A stretch of DNA of 32,514 bases from an uncultured Methylococcaceae bacterium (GCA_903911305.1 CAIWDB010000117.1:1-32514), one strand, 5' to 3'; counted from the stretch's first letter, positions 13,770 through 23,232 are shown. Notes: generated by a model from the sequence alone, not told the origin. Numbers and translations are program-made.

Positions 13770-15554
13770 ATGCAAGACACTGAAACGATTTTCTCTTTTT
13801 CCGACCTAGCCCTTTCTCCCTCATTATTGCAAGCCATTCGGGAAATTGGCTATGAAACCCCTTCACCTATTCAAGCCGCAAGCATACCTCCGCTTTTGGA
13901 AGGGCACGACCTTCTTGGTCAAGCCCAAACTGGTACCGGCAAAACAGCCGCTTTCGCCTTGCCTATCCTCAACAACATTGATACGTCGCGTCGCGAGCCG
14001 CAAGCTTTGGTGTTGACGCCCACTCGCGAACTTGCCTTGCAGGTGGCCGAGGCATTCCAAAGTTATGCCCGTCACTTGCCTGATTTCCATATCTTACCCA
14101 TTTATGGCGGGCAAGGAATGGATACCCAGTTGCGGCAACTGAGACGAGGCGTCCATGTCATCGTAGGCACGCCCGGTCGAGTGATGGATCATATGCGGCG
14201 TGGTACGTTGAGTCTTGCCGGACTGACCACGCTGGTGCTGGACGAAGCCGACGAAATGTTAAAAATGGGCTTCATTGACGACGTGGAATGGATACTTGAG
14301 CAATCCCCACCCGAGCGCCAAATTGCCCTTTTCTCTGCCACATTGCCTGAAGTGATTCGCAAAGTGGCAAGACGGCATTTGCGCGACCCCAAGGAAGCTA
14401 AAATTGAAAACAAGACGGTCACGGTGGAAGCTATTTCCCAACGCTACTGGCCAGTCACAGGTACCAACAAGCTGGATGCATTGACCCGCATCTTGGAGGT
14501 CGAAGATTTTGATGCCATGCTCATTTTTGTACGCACCAAAATCGCCACAGAGGAACTGGCCGAGAAGCTGGAAGCACGAGGTTATTCGGCAGGGGCGCTG
14601 AATGGAGACATGAGCCAAGCGCTTCGTGAAAAGACGGTTGAGCGGCTAAAGAAAAAATCCTTGGATATTGTGGTTGCCACCGACGTGGCTGCGCGTGGAT
14701 TGGACGTAGACCGTATTAGCCATGTGGTCAACTATGACATACCCTATGATACCGAGGCCTATATTCACCGAATCGGCCGAACTGGTCGCGCAGGACGGAA
14801 AGGTCATGCCATTCTTTTTGTAGCCCCTCGTGAACGCCGGATGTTGGGAGCCATTGAAAAAGCCACTCGACATCGGATTCGGGAGATGCACTTGCCCACC
14901 CGAGAAGACATCGCCGAACGTAGGGTGGAGCAATTCAAGGAGTTGGTGATGAACACATTGGAGGCGGAAGAATTGAGCTTCTATCGCGAATTTGTCCAAA
15001 AGCTTGGCAAGGAACAGAATCTAGCCCCGCTTGACATCGCTTCTGCACTGACTTTCCTTGCGCAGAAAGACCGTCCCTTGATTCCCGTCGAAAAGTTTAC
15101 TCAGTCCGATCACCATGACGATGGACGAGACAACAGGAGACGTGCAGAACGAACTGAGCGCCCTGACCGAGGAGAACGTCCAGAACGCTTCGACCGTGGC
15201 GAACGATCAGATAGGGGCGGCGAACGACGTGAAAGGCCGCCACGTGAATTTGATGCATCAGGCACACTGTACCGTATTGAGGTTGGGCGAAACGACGGGG
15301 TCGCCCCCAAAGACATCGTCGGTGCCATTGCCAATGAGTCAGGCATTTCTGGAAAGTCTATCGGTCATATTAAAATTTATGACGATTTCTGTACTGTCGG
15401 TCTTCCCGCCGATATTCCACAACAAACATTGAAACGCATGGAACGAATCTTTATCATGGGCAAACCGATCAATATAACGCTCTGGACAGGTGATCCTCCG
15501 CCTGCAACCTATGCCAAACGTCGGACTTATCCGCCCAAACGGGAAGAAGAGTAA
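13770..15554 (+). CDS. deaD: ATP-dependent DEAD-box RNA helicase (DeaD/CsdA type)
   Basis: A 594-residue helicase. In order: the Q motif (SPIQAASIPPLL, about 32-43), Walker A AQTGTGKT (52-59), PTRELALQV, GTPGRV, DEAD (158-161), SAT (FSATLPEVI), then the second RecA domain ending YIHRIGRTGRAGRKG. A low-complexity Arg/Asp/Glu/Gly linker (RPDRGERPERFDRGERSDRG) precedes a DbpA/CsdA-like RNA-binding domain (about 500-580) with IGHIKIYDDFCTVGLPADIP. CsdA-type helicases unwind structured RNA, assist ribosome assembly and mRNA decay, and are needed at low temperature. The CSP gene directly upstream fits this. Confidence 0.95.
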   Translation: MQDTETIFSFSDLALSPSLLQAIREIGYETPSPIQAASIPPLLEGHDLLGQAQTGTGKTAAFALPILNNIDTSRREPQALVLTPTRELALQVAEAFQSYARHLPDFHILPIYGGQGMDTQLRQLRRGVHVIVGTPGRVMDHMRRGTLSLAGLTTLVLDEADEMLKMGFIDDVEWILEQSPPERQIALFSATLPEVIRKVARRHLRDPKEAKIENKTVTVEAISQRYWPVTGTNKLDALTRILEVEDFDAMLIFVRTKIATEELAEKLEARGYSAGALNGDMSQALREKTVERLKKKSLDIVVATDVAARGLDVDRISHVVNYDIPYDTEAYIHRIGRTGRAGRKGHAILFVAPRERRMLGAIEKATRHRIREMHLPTREDIAERRVEQFKELVMNTLEAEELSFYREFVQKLGKEQNLAPLDIASALTFLAQKDRPLIPVEKFTQSDHHDDGRDNRRRAERTERPDRGERPERFDRGERSDRGGERRERPPREFDASGTLYRIEVGRNDGVAPKDIVGAIANESGISGKSIGHIKIYDDFCTVGLPADIPQQTLKRMERIFIMGKPINITLWTGDPPPATYAKRRTYPPKREEE

Positions 15555-15666
15555 ACTCCCCCTTCCCCGTCGGAACTGCCGTCGGGGATCTAACCGGCAA
15601 TCACAAAGATGCCTGTTTTTGCTGATGCCATATGTTTCACTATTTTAATGAAAAGGTAAAAATAAC

Positions 15667-16245
15667 ATGAAAGCCTTGATTCAATTAAAGTTAGTCTGGT
15701 TTCTTGCGATCCTGCTGTTTGGCCTGCAAGGGTGTGCCACCATGAGCCCAAGCGAAATCAACCAAAAGCGCGTCGAAACCCGCGCCATGGCGGATCAAAC
15801 CTTGAAGCTAGTGACGCAACAATATCCCGCAGCCAAGTCACTGCTTAAAAAGTCATCCGGCTACGCGGTATTCAGCAATTTTGGCTTCAAAATCATGTTT
15901 GGAGGCAGTGCCAGAGGTTCTGGGCTTGCGTTTAACAACGCCACCCAGCAAACGACATTTATGAAGATGATTGAATTACAGCCCGGTTTCGGGTTTGGTG
16001 CCCAAAAGTTTAAAGTTGTCTTTATCTTTGAAAACCAGAAGGCATTTAATGATTTCGTGAACTCTGGTTGGGAATTTGGCGCAAACACAGCGGCTTCCAT
16101 AAAAAGTGACACTCAAGGCGTCGGTGGCGAGTTGGGTGCGGTGGTTTCCCCCGGCGTCCACATGTATCAACTCAGTGAAACCGGTGCAATCGTCGGCATC
16201 AGCCTCACGGGTGCCAAATATTATAGGGACGATGATTTAAATTAA
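15667..16245 (+). CDS. SYLF (YSC84-like) domain lipoprotein
   Basis: A 192-residue protein. The N terminus has a hydrophobic helix and lipobox LQGCATM, so it is probably a lipoprotein. The body contains SGYAVFSNFGFKIMFGGSARGSG and later GGELGAVVSPGVHMYQLSETGAIVGISLTGAKYYRDDDLN, the glycine-rich lipid-binding SYLF/YSC84 domain. Eukaryotic members bind phosphoinositides. The bacterial role is not established, although many are secreted or envelope proteins. It is convergent with gpsA, with the MITE-like element between them. Confidence 0.88.
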   Translation: MKALIQLKLVWFLAILLFGLQGCATMSPSEINQKRVETRAMADQTLKLVTQQYPAAKSLLKKSSGYAVFSNFGFKIMFGGSARGSGLAFNNATQQTTFMKMIELQPGFGFGAQKFKVVFIFENQKAFNDFVNSGWEFGANTAASIKSDTQGVGGELGAVVSPGVHMYQLSETGAIVGISLTGAKYYRDDDLN

Positions 16246-16354
16246 CCGGTTTAATCTTTGGAATTAAGTTAGCGGCATGGTCGGTTGGTTGATTATCCCA
16301 CTCAAGCTATGGAAGCTGGGTGGGGGAAGCATATAAAAAAATATTTGAGCTAAC

Positions 16355-16451
16355 TGATGTTGCGCATGGATGTGAAAACGGAGCGTCAAAGTTTGCATTG
16401 ACAGGCGAAGCAAGCTTTGACGCTCCAATCATAGGCCACTGCGTAACATCA
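16355..16451. mobile_element. MITE-like palindromic element (97 bp, longer copy)
   Basis: The termini are TGATGTTGCGCA (16355-16366) and TGCGTAACATCA (16440-16451), inverted with one mismatch. Inside is a second, nested inverted repeat: 16380-16396 (GGAGCGTCAAAGTTTGC) pairs with 16410-16426, with a single G-U type mismatch. The flanks AGCTAAC and AGTTAAC may be a diverged target duplication. It has no coding capacity, so it would need a transposase in trans. It lies between the convergent SYLF and gpsA genes and its RNA would fold into a long hairpin, so it may also act as a terminator. It is related to the element at 547-594. Confidence 0.72.
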
Positions 16452-16510
16452 GTTAACTAAGCGATAACGTTGGTGGGATTAATCTTATCCGACCCAAAAA
16501 CCACTTCGCC

Positions 16511-17530
16511 CTAATCGCCATTCACAGAAAAACCTGTCTCTGGCTTCTGATCTCGCAAAAGTAAGTTGCGAACCGCTTCCATCGGCGACAAGCCTTCATT
16601 CAAAATCCGGTAAACTTGCTCGGTGATGGGCATATCCACACCGTGGGCCTTCGCCAAACGATGGATAACACCAGCCGTCAACACCCCCTCTATCTCTTGG
16701 CCAATTTGCCCGGCCACAACCTCCTTGGACAAACCCTTGCCCAACCCCAAACCGAAACGGCGGTTACGCGACTGATTGTCGGTGCAGGTCAAAATCAAAT
16801 CGCCAACACCCGCCAGCCCCATTAAGGTTTCTGGTTTACCGCCTAGAGCCAAACCCAAGCGCATCATTTCTGCCAAGCCCCGGGTGATCAATGCAGCCCG
16901 TGCATTGGCAGCGAAGCCCAAACCGTCCGCCATGCCCGCAGCAATAGCCAAAACATTCTTGGTAGCCCCACCCAATTGAACCCCTATCACGTCGTCGGTG
17001 GTATAGGCGCGAAACTGGGTATTGTGCAACATCCCGGCTATTTCACGGGCAAACTCTTGAGATTTAGAAGCGACTGTGATGGCCGTTGGTAGGTTGTTGG
17101 CGACTTCGCCGGCAAAAGTAGGGCCTGATAACACTGCCGATGGAGTGTTGGTCCCAAGGGTTTCGGCGATGACTTGATGGAGCATTTTTCCACTACGACA
17201 TTCCAAACCCTTAGTGGCCCATGCGATCTTAGGGATGGAATGCAAATGGGGTTGTAGTTTGGGCAACAGATCACGGAAGGCGTGACTAGGCACGACGATT
17301 AGCAGGACTTGGGAAGCCTTGACTGCAACCGCCAAGTCAGCAGTAACGGCAAGATTGCCTGGAAAGAACACGCCGGGTAAATATCGCTGGTTGCAACGGG
17401 ACTCGCTTAAGGCCGCGACATGCTTGGCATCTCGTGCCCATAGCGTGACCTCGTGCCCGTTTCGTGCGAGCAACAAGGCCAACGCCGTTCCCCAAGAACC
17501 CGCCCCGAACACCCCAACCGATTTAGACAT
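16511..17530 (-). CDS. gpsA: Glycerol-3-phosphate dehydrogenase [NAD(P)+]
   Basis: A 339-residue protein with the Rossmann motif GAGSWGTALALLLARNGHEVTLWARD near the N terminus. The domain-closing ATKGLE and SGPTFAGEVA segments are present. The C-terminal helical domain contains QLGGATKNVLAIAAGMADGL, where the Lys is catalytic. It reduces dihydroxyacetone phosphate to sn-glycerol-3-phosphate, the backbone of membrane phospholipids. It follows secB by 22 nt, as in many gammaproteobacteria, so it is the last gene of a rhodanese-secB-gpsA operon. Confidence 0.97.
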   Translation of the reverse strand: MSKSVGVFGAGSWGTALALLLARNGHEVTLWARDAKHVAALSESRCNQRYLPGVFFPGNLAVTADLAVAVKASQVLLIVVPSHAFRDLLPKLQPHLHSIPKIAWATKGLECRSGKMLHQVIAETLGTNTPSAVLSGPTFAGEVANNLPTAITVASKSQEFAREIAGMLHNTQFRAYTTDDVIGVQLGGATKNVLAIAAGMADGLGFAANARAALITRGLAEMMRLGLALGGKPETLMGLAGVGDLILTCTDNQSRNRRFGLGLGKGLSKEVVAGQIGQEIEGVLTAGVIHRLAKAHGVDMPITEQVYRILNEGLSPMEAVRNLLLRDQKPETGFSVNGD

Positions 17531-17552
17531 GGGCTAAAGCGTAAGGACAGGA

Positions 17553-18011
17553 TCAGTTCAAGGTATTGGAAGTTTGATTATTTTGTTGTTGCATATGCTG
17601 CATATAGAGCGCATCGAAATTCACCGGCGCCAGTAGCAAGGGAGGGAATCCGCCTTTGATTACCAAGTCGGATACGGCCTCGCGAACATAGGGGAAAAGG
17701 ACGGTTGGACAATAGCTACCAATCATGGGTGCCAATTCTTCTTCAGAAAACCCGATGATGGTGAAAACACCCGCTTGGGTGAGTTCGGCCAGATAGGCGG
17801 TCTTCTCTTCAAGTTTGACAGTGACGGTGACCGTCAGGCCAACTTCATATAGCCCATTTTCCAAACCTTGGGCATTGCTTGCCAGATTGAATTCGACTTT
17901 TGGTTCCCATTGTTGGGTGAAAATCACCGGTGAATTCGGTGTTTCGAAAGAAACATCCTTGATATAAAGCTTTTGGATGATGAACTGTTTTTCCTGGGTT
18001 TCTTCTGCCAT
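17553..18011 (-). CDS. secB: Protein-export chaperone SecB
   Basis: A 152-residue SecB of normal length. It begins with an acidic MAEETQEKQF tail, then IQKLYIKDVSFETPNSPVIF, the hallmark start of the SecB fold. YEVGLTVTVTVKLEEKTAYL and the SYCPTVLFPYVREAVSDLV helix follow, and the C terminus is rich in Gln/Asn. It is a tetramer that holds preproteins unfolded and delivers them to SecA. It sits 20 nt downstream of the rhodanese gene and 22 nt upstream of gpsA. Confidence 0.97.
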   Translation of the reverse strand: MAEETQEKQFIIQKLYIKDVSFETPNSPVIFTQQWEPKVEFNLASNAQGLENGLYEVGLTVTVTVKLEEKTAYLAELTQAGVFTIIGFSEEELAPMIGSYCPTVLFPYVREAVSDLVIKGGFPPLLLAPVNFDALYMQHMQQQNNQTSNTLN

Positions 18012-18031
18012 TTTTAATTCTCGTGAGTGGG

Positions 18032-18472
18032 TTACTTTTTGTGTTTTTTAACGAGGGGGAGTTTTCGGTCTTGCCAAGTCAATATGCCCCCTTCTAGATA
18101 ATAGACTTGGCTGAAACCTTCCTTGACTAATTGCTTGCAGGCTTCCTTGGAACGTGTGCCTTGCTGGCAATAGACTAGGACGGGGGCACTTTTATGCGCT
18201 TCAAATTCGTAAAATCTTTCTTTAAGTCTGCCTACGGTGATGTGGTGTGCGCCTTCAATGTGCCCCTTGGCAAATTCGTGGGGCTCTCTTACGTCAATGA
18301 CGATTGTTTGATCATGATTTAAAAGTTCGACTGCACGCGCAGGAGTTGCCAGTTTGTATTTACGGGTCAAGGTGTCGTACAAATCATGTAGCAGCAAAGT
18401 TGTTACAATGAAGAAACCGCTGCTCAACCAAAAATTATTGTTAATGAACTGTAATATCCGTTCAATTTCCAT
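18032..18472 (-). CDS. Membrane-anchored rhodanese-domain protein (YibN-like)
   Basis: A 146-residue protein. One N-terminal membrane helix (WLSSGFFIVTTLLLHDLY, about 15-32) is followed by a rhodanese domain with IVIDVREPHEFAKGHIEGAHH. The active-site loop is YCQQGTRS, in which the Cys is the sulfane-sulfur carrier. Its place upstream of secB and gpsA matches E. coli yibN, except that the grxC glutaredoxin normally found between yibN and secB is missing. The sulfur acceptor is not known. Confidence 0.88.
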   Translation of the reverse strand: MEIERILQFINNNFWLSSGFFIVTTLLLHDLYDTLTRKYKLATPARAVELLNHDQTIVIDVREPHEFAKGHIEGAHHITVGRLKERFYEFEAHKSAPVLVYCQQGTRSKEACKQLVKEGFSQVYYLEGGILTWQDRKLPLVKKHKK

Positions 18473-19259
18473 TCATTTGCCTTCGTTAAGTTTGCATGGA
18501 TTTCAGCATATTACGAAATCCTAGATATAGTATTTATTTTGAAATATTTCCCTTGTTACGCCAAATTTGTCAACTCCTAGTTAATTTGGTGTTTTCAGAT
18601 GCCGCACAAGATAGGCCAGCTACCGCTGGCTGGGCTAATTGCTTAGTGGCCCCCCTAAAGGTTTATATTTGTCTTTTTGCCGCCAACGAGCCATTCGGCG
18701 CGACTAACAAACCAAAAACCGTTACAATAGTGAACAGGACTGACACAATCCTTGAGTACAAAGCATCAATTATAGCCGTTCTACTCAGACTGACAGTGAT
18801 TTAAGATTGCCCGCTAATTATACTTTAGAATGGGCATTGTCCTAAACCCACGGGCGGTTAATTTTTAAATTCAGAGGTTGATTCGGGTGACAAGGCGGGT
18901 AGAAATTAGCATCCGGGTAATCGGTTGCTAGCGCCCTGTTCGTATCGTCCGCTTTTTTGACAGGCAATGTGGCATTGTGTTCAACGGATCAAGAAAACAC
19001 AATCCTCCTTAGCCATGTGATAATCTATTGTTAATTGGATTGACACTACGCACATTCCTCATAGCAAACCATGCTTCAAGATGGTCTAAGTCCAGCTGTA
19101 GAGGCCGGGGTGGTTTTATGTGTGCGCCTTAAAATAAAGACACGCTCTCGAATGGGAAGCAGGAATTTGCCCATGCGAGCCAATGGTATGAATTGATGGT
19201 TGGGTAAACAACGAAATTCGGCCGGCAGGCCAATCACTATGCATTGACGGTAAATACTC
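18473..19259. other. 787-bp intergenic region between the divergent rhodanese and ctpA genes
   Basis: This should contain two divergent promoters. A plus-strand open frame at 18496-18804 (102 codons) has no domain, no ribosome site and unusual composition, so I do not call it. An imperfect hairpin occurs at 19147-19179 (CTCGAATGGG against CCCATGCGAG). TTGACA boxes at 18957 and 19040 lack good -10 partners. No RNA gene or riboswitch is recognisable. Confidence 0.4.
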
Positions 19260-20567
19260 ATGTTGAATCAAAAAAATCTTCTCCTAATCGCCTTGGGGGC
19301 CGCAATGGGTGGCCTAATAGTCATCGGCGGCAATGCATTCGCCGAACGCGAGGCTGCGGAGTCGACAACGATTCCTTTTGAAGGCTTAAAGACATTCTCC
19401 GAAGTATACGGTCGTATACGCCAGGATTATGTAGAACCTGTACCTGATAGCAAATTGCTTGAAGACGCCATCCGAGGCATGTTGACGGGGCTAGACCCCC
19501 ATTCCTCATACCTTGACCAAGAACAGTACAATGAACTGAAGGTTGGCACCACGGGTCAATTTGGAGGGCTAGGGATAGAAGTAGGCATGGAAAACGGCTT
19601 CATCAAGGTCATTTCCCCGATTGACGACACCCCGGCGCAGAAAGCCGGCATCAAGGCTGGAGATTTGATCATACGTTTGGATGACAAACCCGTAAAAGGA
19701 ATGAGCCTGAACGATGCCGTCAAGAACATGCGTGGCGAACCAGGCAGCGAGATTTCGCTTACTGTGGTGCGTGAGGGAGTTGAACAGCCGCTGAAAATAA
19801 AACTTGTCCGTGACATCATCAAGGTTAAAAGCGTCAAAAGCCGCATACTGGAAGACGGTTATGGCTATGTGAGGATCACCAGCTTCCAATCTAGGACAAG
19901 CGAAAGCATGGTGGAGGCGATAAACGACCTGAAAAAAAATGGCGAATTGAAAGGACTGGTCTTGGATTTGCGTAACAATCCGGGCGGGGTGTTGAATGCA
20001 GCAGTTTCGGTAAGCGATGCATTCTTGGACAATGGCCTTATTGTTTATACAGACGGACGAATCGAAGACTCAAAAATGAAATTTAATGCTACGCCAGGCG
20101 ATATCTTAAAAGACGCCCCTATGGTAGTGTTGATTAATGCCGGTTCGGCATCAGCCTCGGAAATCGTGGCGGGTGCCTTGCAAGATCAAAAACGTGCAAT
20201 CATCATGGGTGAAAAAACATTTGGCAAGGGATCGGTGCAAACCATTTTGCCGACCAGCAATGGCGGCGCGGTGAAATTGACCACAGCGCGCTACTACACG
20301 CCGTCCGGCCGATCCATCCAAGCCGAAGGCATTACCCCGGACGTGCCGATTTCCAAGCTTAAACTGGAAGCCGTCTCACAATCCGAATTTGGCCCAATAA
20401 AAGAGTCTGACCTGGTTAACCACTTGAGCAATGAAAAGTCCACCAAAAAGGGAGAGCAAAAATCGGACGACAAATCCGAAGATGCCCTTGCCGTGCAAGA
20501 CTACCCGCTCAACGAAGCGTTGAACCTTCTCAAGGGGATTAACATTGTCAAGCAGACCAAGAAATAA
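19260..20567 (+). CDS. ctpA: Carboxy-terminal processing protease CtpA (S41 family)
   Basis: A 435-residue protease. It has an N-terminal signal or anchor helix (LLLIALGAAMGGLIVIGGNAFA), the S41 N-terminal helix region ending GLDPHSSYLD, and a PDZ domain (about 95-175) with GGLGIEVGMENG. The catalytic core has LVLDLRNNPGGVLNAAV, the catalytic Ser in NAGSASASEIVAGAL (about 293-307) and the catalytic Lys in GEKTFGKGSVQT (about 333). It trims C termini of periplasmic proteins. It is usually found behind envC and gpmI, but here a long non-coding stretch precedes it. The downstream methyltransferase follows after 15 nt. Confidence 0.95.
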   Translation: MLNQKNLLLIALGAAMGGLIVIGGNAFAEREAAESTTIPFEGLKTFSEVYGRIRQDYVEPVPDSKLLEDAIRGMLTGLDPHSSYLDQEQYNELKVGTTGQFGGLGIEVGMENGFIKVISPIDDTPAQKAGIKAGDLIIRLDDKPVKGMSLNDAVKNMRGEPGSEISLTVVREGVEQPLKIKLVRDIIKVKSVKSRILEDGYGYVRITSFQSRTSESMVEAINDLKKNGELKGLVLDLRNNPGGVLNAAVSVSDAFLDNGLIVYTDGRIEDSKMKFNATPGDILKDAPMVVLINAGSASASEIVAGALQDQKRAIIMGEKTFGKGSVQTILPTSNGGAVKLTTARYYTPSGRSIQAEGITPDVPISKLKLEAVSQSEFGPIKESDLVNHLSNEKSTKKGEQKSDDKSEDALAVQDYPLNEALNLLKGINIVKQTKK

Positions 20568-20582
20568 AATGAATGAGGAAAA

Positions 20583-21203
20583 ATGCAGTTAGAATCCATT
20601 TTGCAATCGTATGCACGCTATGCGCCGGTATATGACCATACGTTCGGTTGGCTGCTGAGTTTTCGCGGTCGTTCCATGGCGGCCGGGTTTACCAACCATA
20701 GCCCCGGCAAAATTTTAGAGGTAGGCGTGGGGACAGGCATCAGTCTGCCTTATTATCGGCACGAACATCAAGTCCATGGAATTGACATTTCCCCGCACAT
20801 GCTGGATAGGGCGAAAAAACGGGTTCACCGCAAACGGTTAGGCAATGTCACCCAATTGACCATCATGGATGCGCGCAAGCTGCAGTTTGCCGACAATACT
20901 TTTGATTCGGTTGTGGCTGCTTATGTAATGTCCGTGGTGCCTGAGCCGGAAAAAGTCATCAGTGAGATTGAGCGTGTCTGCAAGCCAGGCGGCGATGTGA
21001 TCATAGTCAATCATTTCGCGGCGGAAAAGGGTGTCCGCAGGGGAGTTGAGAAGATGCTTGCGCCTTTGTCAAACAAATTAGGCTGGCGTCCCGACATGCC
21101 GGTGGAGGATATATTGTCGCATACACATCTGTATGAAGTTTCTCGCCACAACCTCCCACCGATGGGATTATTTACATTGTTGCACTTAAAGAAAGGCGTA
21201 TAA
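20583..21203 (+). CDS. Class I SAM-dependent methyltransferase, PmtA-like
   Basis: A 206-residue methyltransferase. The SAM motif I is ILEVGVGTGISLPYY, motif II is GIDISPHMLDRAKKR, followed by TIMDARKLQFADNTFD and the CKPGGDVIIVNHF strand. The N-terminal YARYAPVYDHTFGWLLSFRG segment resembles phosphatidylethanolamine N-methyltransferases of the Rhodobacter PmtA type, which would make phosphatidylcholine precursors. Ubiquinone-type methyltransferases share the fold, so the substrate remains inferred. It lies 15 nt behind ctpA. Confidence 0.85.
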   Translation: MQLESILQSYARYAPVYDHTFGWLLSFRGRSMAAGFTNHSPGKILEVGVGTGISLPYYRHEHQVHGIDISPHMLDRAKKRVHRKRLGNVTQLTIMDARKLQFADNTFDSVVAAYVMSVVPEPEKVISEIERVCKPGGDVIIVNHFAAEKGVRRGVEKMLAPLSNKLGWRPDMPVEDILSHTHLYEVSRHNLPPMGLFTLLHLKKGV

Positions 21204-21365
21204 GTCTGCTTGGCATGGCGCGAATGGTGCGTATGTATCCACGCGCCTTGCTTAGTTATCGAAATTAAGTGTCTGTTTACATTAACAAGCTATGCTCTGG
21301 TACCTACTTACTTTCGGCAAGCTTGAATGTTACAATTTTGCTCCAATGAGTGTTCGTAGTAAGAG

Positions 21366-22097
21366 ATGCCACCTACCCACAGTGTAACCGGAGAATTTAC
21401 CCACGCTTTTGAAATCAAAAGCGGACCCGTCAACCTGCCTTTGCTGAAGCTTCTTTCCGATGATGTGGGAGCCATATCTGCACAACTTCGGCAAAAGATT
21501 AGACAGGCACCCGATTTTTTTCGAAATGCGCCGATGGCAATTGACATTCACAGCATTGCCGATGCCTCTGATAATATTGATTTCATTGCGTTGGTTAGGA
21601 TTATGCGCGATTACGGCTTGATACCGGTTGGGCTTTGTGGAGGGCAAGAGCGGCATAATCAAGCCGCGCAATCGGTGGGTTTGTCAGTGTTGTCCTTGGC
21701 TCGCCACGAGCAACCGCCGTCTCCGCCACAAGTTTCAGAAACACCAAAATCCAAATCGCCACCCGCAGAAATGCATAGCAAAATAATCGAGCAGCCTGTT
21801 CGGTCAGGCCAGCGCATTTATGTCGCTGCTGGCGACTTGGTGGTGATGTCCCAAGTTAGCGCAGGAGCTGAAATAATGGCTGACGGCAATATTCATGTCT
21901 ATGGGACGCTGCGCGGACGCGCTCTCGCGGGTGTGCAAGGCAATCTTGAAAGCCGTATCTTCTGCCATGACTTACAGGCGGAATTAGTGTCCGTCGGCGG
22001 ACACTACAAAATCAGTGAAAACATTGACGACTCCTTACGCGGAGTGCCTGTGCAAATATTTCTTCAAGACCAATCATTAATTATTCAAAGGCTCTAG
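21366..22097 (+). CDS. minC: Septum site-determining protein MinC
   Basis: A 243-residue protein. The N-terminal domain (about 1-105) inhibits FtsZ polymerisation. A Pro/Ser/Lys-rich linker (about 115-145) connects to a C-terminal beta-helix with VRSGQRIYVAAGDLVVMSQV, ADGNIHVYGTLRGRALAG and ARIFC-type repeats (SRIFCHDLQAELVSVGG). The C domain binds MinD. First gene of a complete minCDE operon; minD follows after 25 nt. Together they keep the division ring at midcell. Confidence 0.95.
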   Translation: MPPTHSVTGEFTHAFEIKSGPVNLPLLKLLSDDVGAISAQLRQKIRQAPDFFRNAPMAIDIHSIADASDNIDFIALVRIMRDYGLIPVGLCGGQERHNQAAQSVGLSVLSLARHEQPPSPPQVSETPKSKSPPAEMHSKIIEQPVRSGQRIYVAAGDLVVMSQVSAGAEIMADGNIHVYGTLRGRALAGVQGNLESRIFCHDLQAELVSVGGHYKISENIDDSLRGVPVQIFLQDQSLIIQRL

Positions 22098-22122
22098 ACG
22101 CTTTAACATAACGGGAGGATCA

Positions 22123-22932
22123 GTGGCACGAATCATTGTAGTAACTTCGGGAAAAGGCGGCGTCGGCAAAACCACCACCAGCGCTGCAATATCCATGGGA
22201 CTGGCGCTAAAGGGGCATCGCACAGCGGTCATAGACTTTGACGTGGGACTGCGCAACCTAGACTTGATTATGGGGTGCGAACGTCGCGTCGTGTATGACT
22301 TTGTCAACGTCATCAATGGCGAAGCCACCTTAAACCAAGCATTAATAAAAGACAAACGGTGCGACAAGCTGTTCATACTGCCCGCCTCCCAAACCCGTGA
22401 CAAAGAGTCCTTGACTGTCGAAGGCGTGGGTAAGGTGTTGGAAGATTTGTCCAAGGATTTTGATTACATAGTTTGCGATTCACCCGCCGGTATTGAAAGG
22501 GGGGCGACTTTAGCGATGTATTATGCCGATGATGCTATTGTAGTCACCAACCCCGAGGTATCCTCAGTCCGTGATTCAGACCGGATGTTGGGCATACTAG
22601 CCAGCAAATCCCGGCGGGCCGAACAAGGTGAAGAACCAATCAAGGAATATTTGCTGTTAACCCGATATTCGCCCCAACGGGTCAAGCTCGGGGAGATGCT
22701 CAGTGTAGAAGATGTGCAGGATATTTTATCCTTGCATTTGCTCGGCGTAATCCCGGAATCGAAAGCGGTTTTGACGGCTTCCAACTCGGGTGTGCCGGTG
22801 ATACTGGACGATAAGAGCGACGCTGGACAAGCCTTCTCCGACGTGGTTCGCCGCTACTTAGGCGAACATGTGACGCACCGTTTTATAGACCTCGAAAAGA
22901 AGGGCCTTTTCAATAGGCTATTCGGAGGTTAA
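22123..22932 (+). CDS. minD: Septum site-determining ATPase MinD
   Basis: A 269-residue ATPase starting at GTG 22123 with a GGGAGG ribosome site upstream. It has the deviant Walker [14 protein letters not shown] with the signature Lys near the N terminus, then [14 protein letters not shown] and the Walker B region [14 protein letters not shown]. The C terminus [11 protein letters not shown] is the amphipathic membrane-targeting helix. It recruits MinC to the membrane and is displaced by MinE. It lies 2 nt upstream of minE. Confidence 0.97.
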   Translation: MARIIVVTSGKGGVGKTTTSAAISMGLALKGHRTAVIDFDVGLRNLDLIMGCERRVVYDFVNVINGEATLNQALIKDKRCDKLFILPASQTRDKESLTVEGVGKVLEDLSKDFDYIVCDSPAGIERGATLAMYYADDAIVVTNPEVSSVRDSDRMLGILASKSRRAEQGEEPIKEYLLLTRYSPQRVKLGEMLSVEDVQDILSLHLLGVIPESKAVLTASNSGVPVILDDKSDAGQAFSDVVRRYLGEHVTHRFIDLEKKGLFNRLFGG

Positions 22933-22934
22933 CC

Positions 22935-23213
22935 ATGGGACTTTTAGATTATTTTCGTAGCACCCGCCAACCGACCGCTTCCATTGCAAAGGAACGCTTA
23001 CAAATTTTGGTTGCGCATGAGCGTTCGGAACGTAACAAGCCGGATTATCTTCCGATGTTGCAGAAGGAATTGTTGGAAGTTATTCGCAAATACGTCAATG
23101 TTGACCAAGATGCCATATCGGTGACAATGGAGCAGGATGACAACCGTGAGATTCTTGAACTGAACATCATTTTGCCAGACGATAGCCAACGAAAGAAACC
23201 GAAACGTTCTTAA
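22935..23213 (+). CDS. minE: Cell division topological specificity factor MinE
   Basis: A 92-residue protein of normal length. An N-terminal membrane helix (MGLLDYFRS), the MinD-contacting [15 protein letters not shown] segment, and a C-terminal dimerisation domain with [19 protein letters not shown]. It stimulates MinD ATPase and drives pole-to-pole oscillation. Last gene of minCDE; gloB starts 19 nt later and may be on the same transcript. Confidence 0.96.
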   Translation: MGLLDYFRSTRQPTASIAKERLQILVAHERSERNKPDYLPMLQKELLEVIRKYVNVDQDAISVTMEQDDNREILELNIILPDDSQRKKPKRS

Positions 23214-23232
23214 TTAGTGTTGGAATCCCCTC

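Noticed and set aside
15561-15586. GC-rich inverted repeat after the DEAD-box helicase as a terminator
   Set aside because: The stem has an internal mismatch and no T-run, so I do not list it as a feature.
18496-18804. 102-codon plus-strand frame upstream of ctpA
   Set aside because: No domain, no ribosome site, starts within the expected promoter region of the divergent rhodanese gene. Could be a remnant, but not supportable as a gene.
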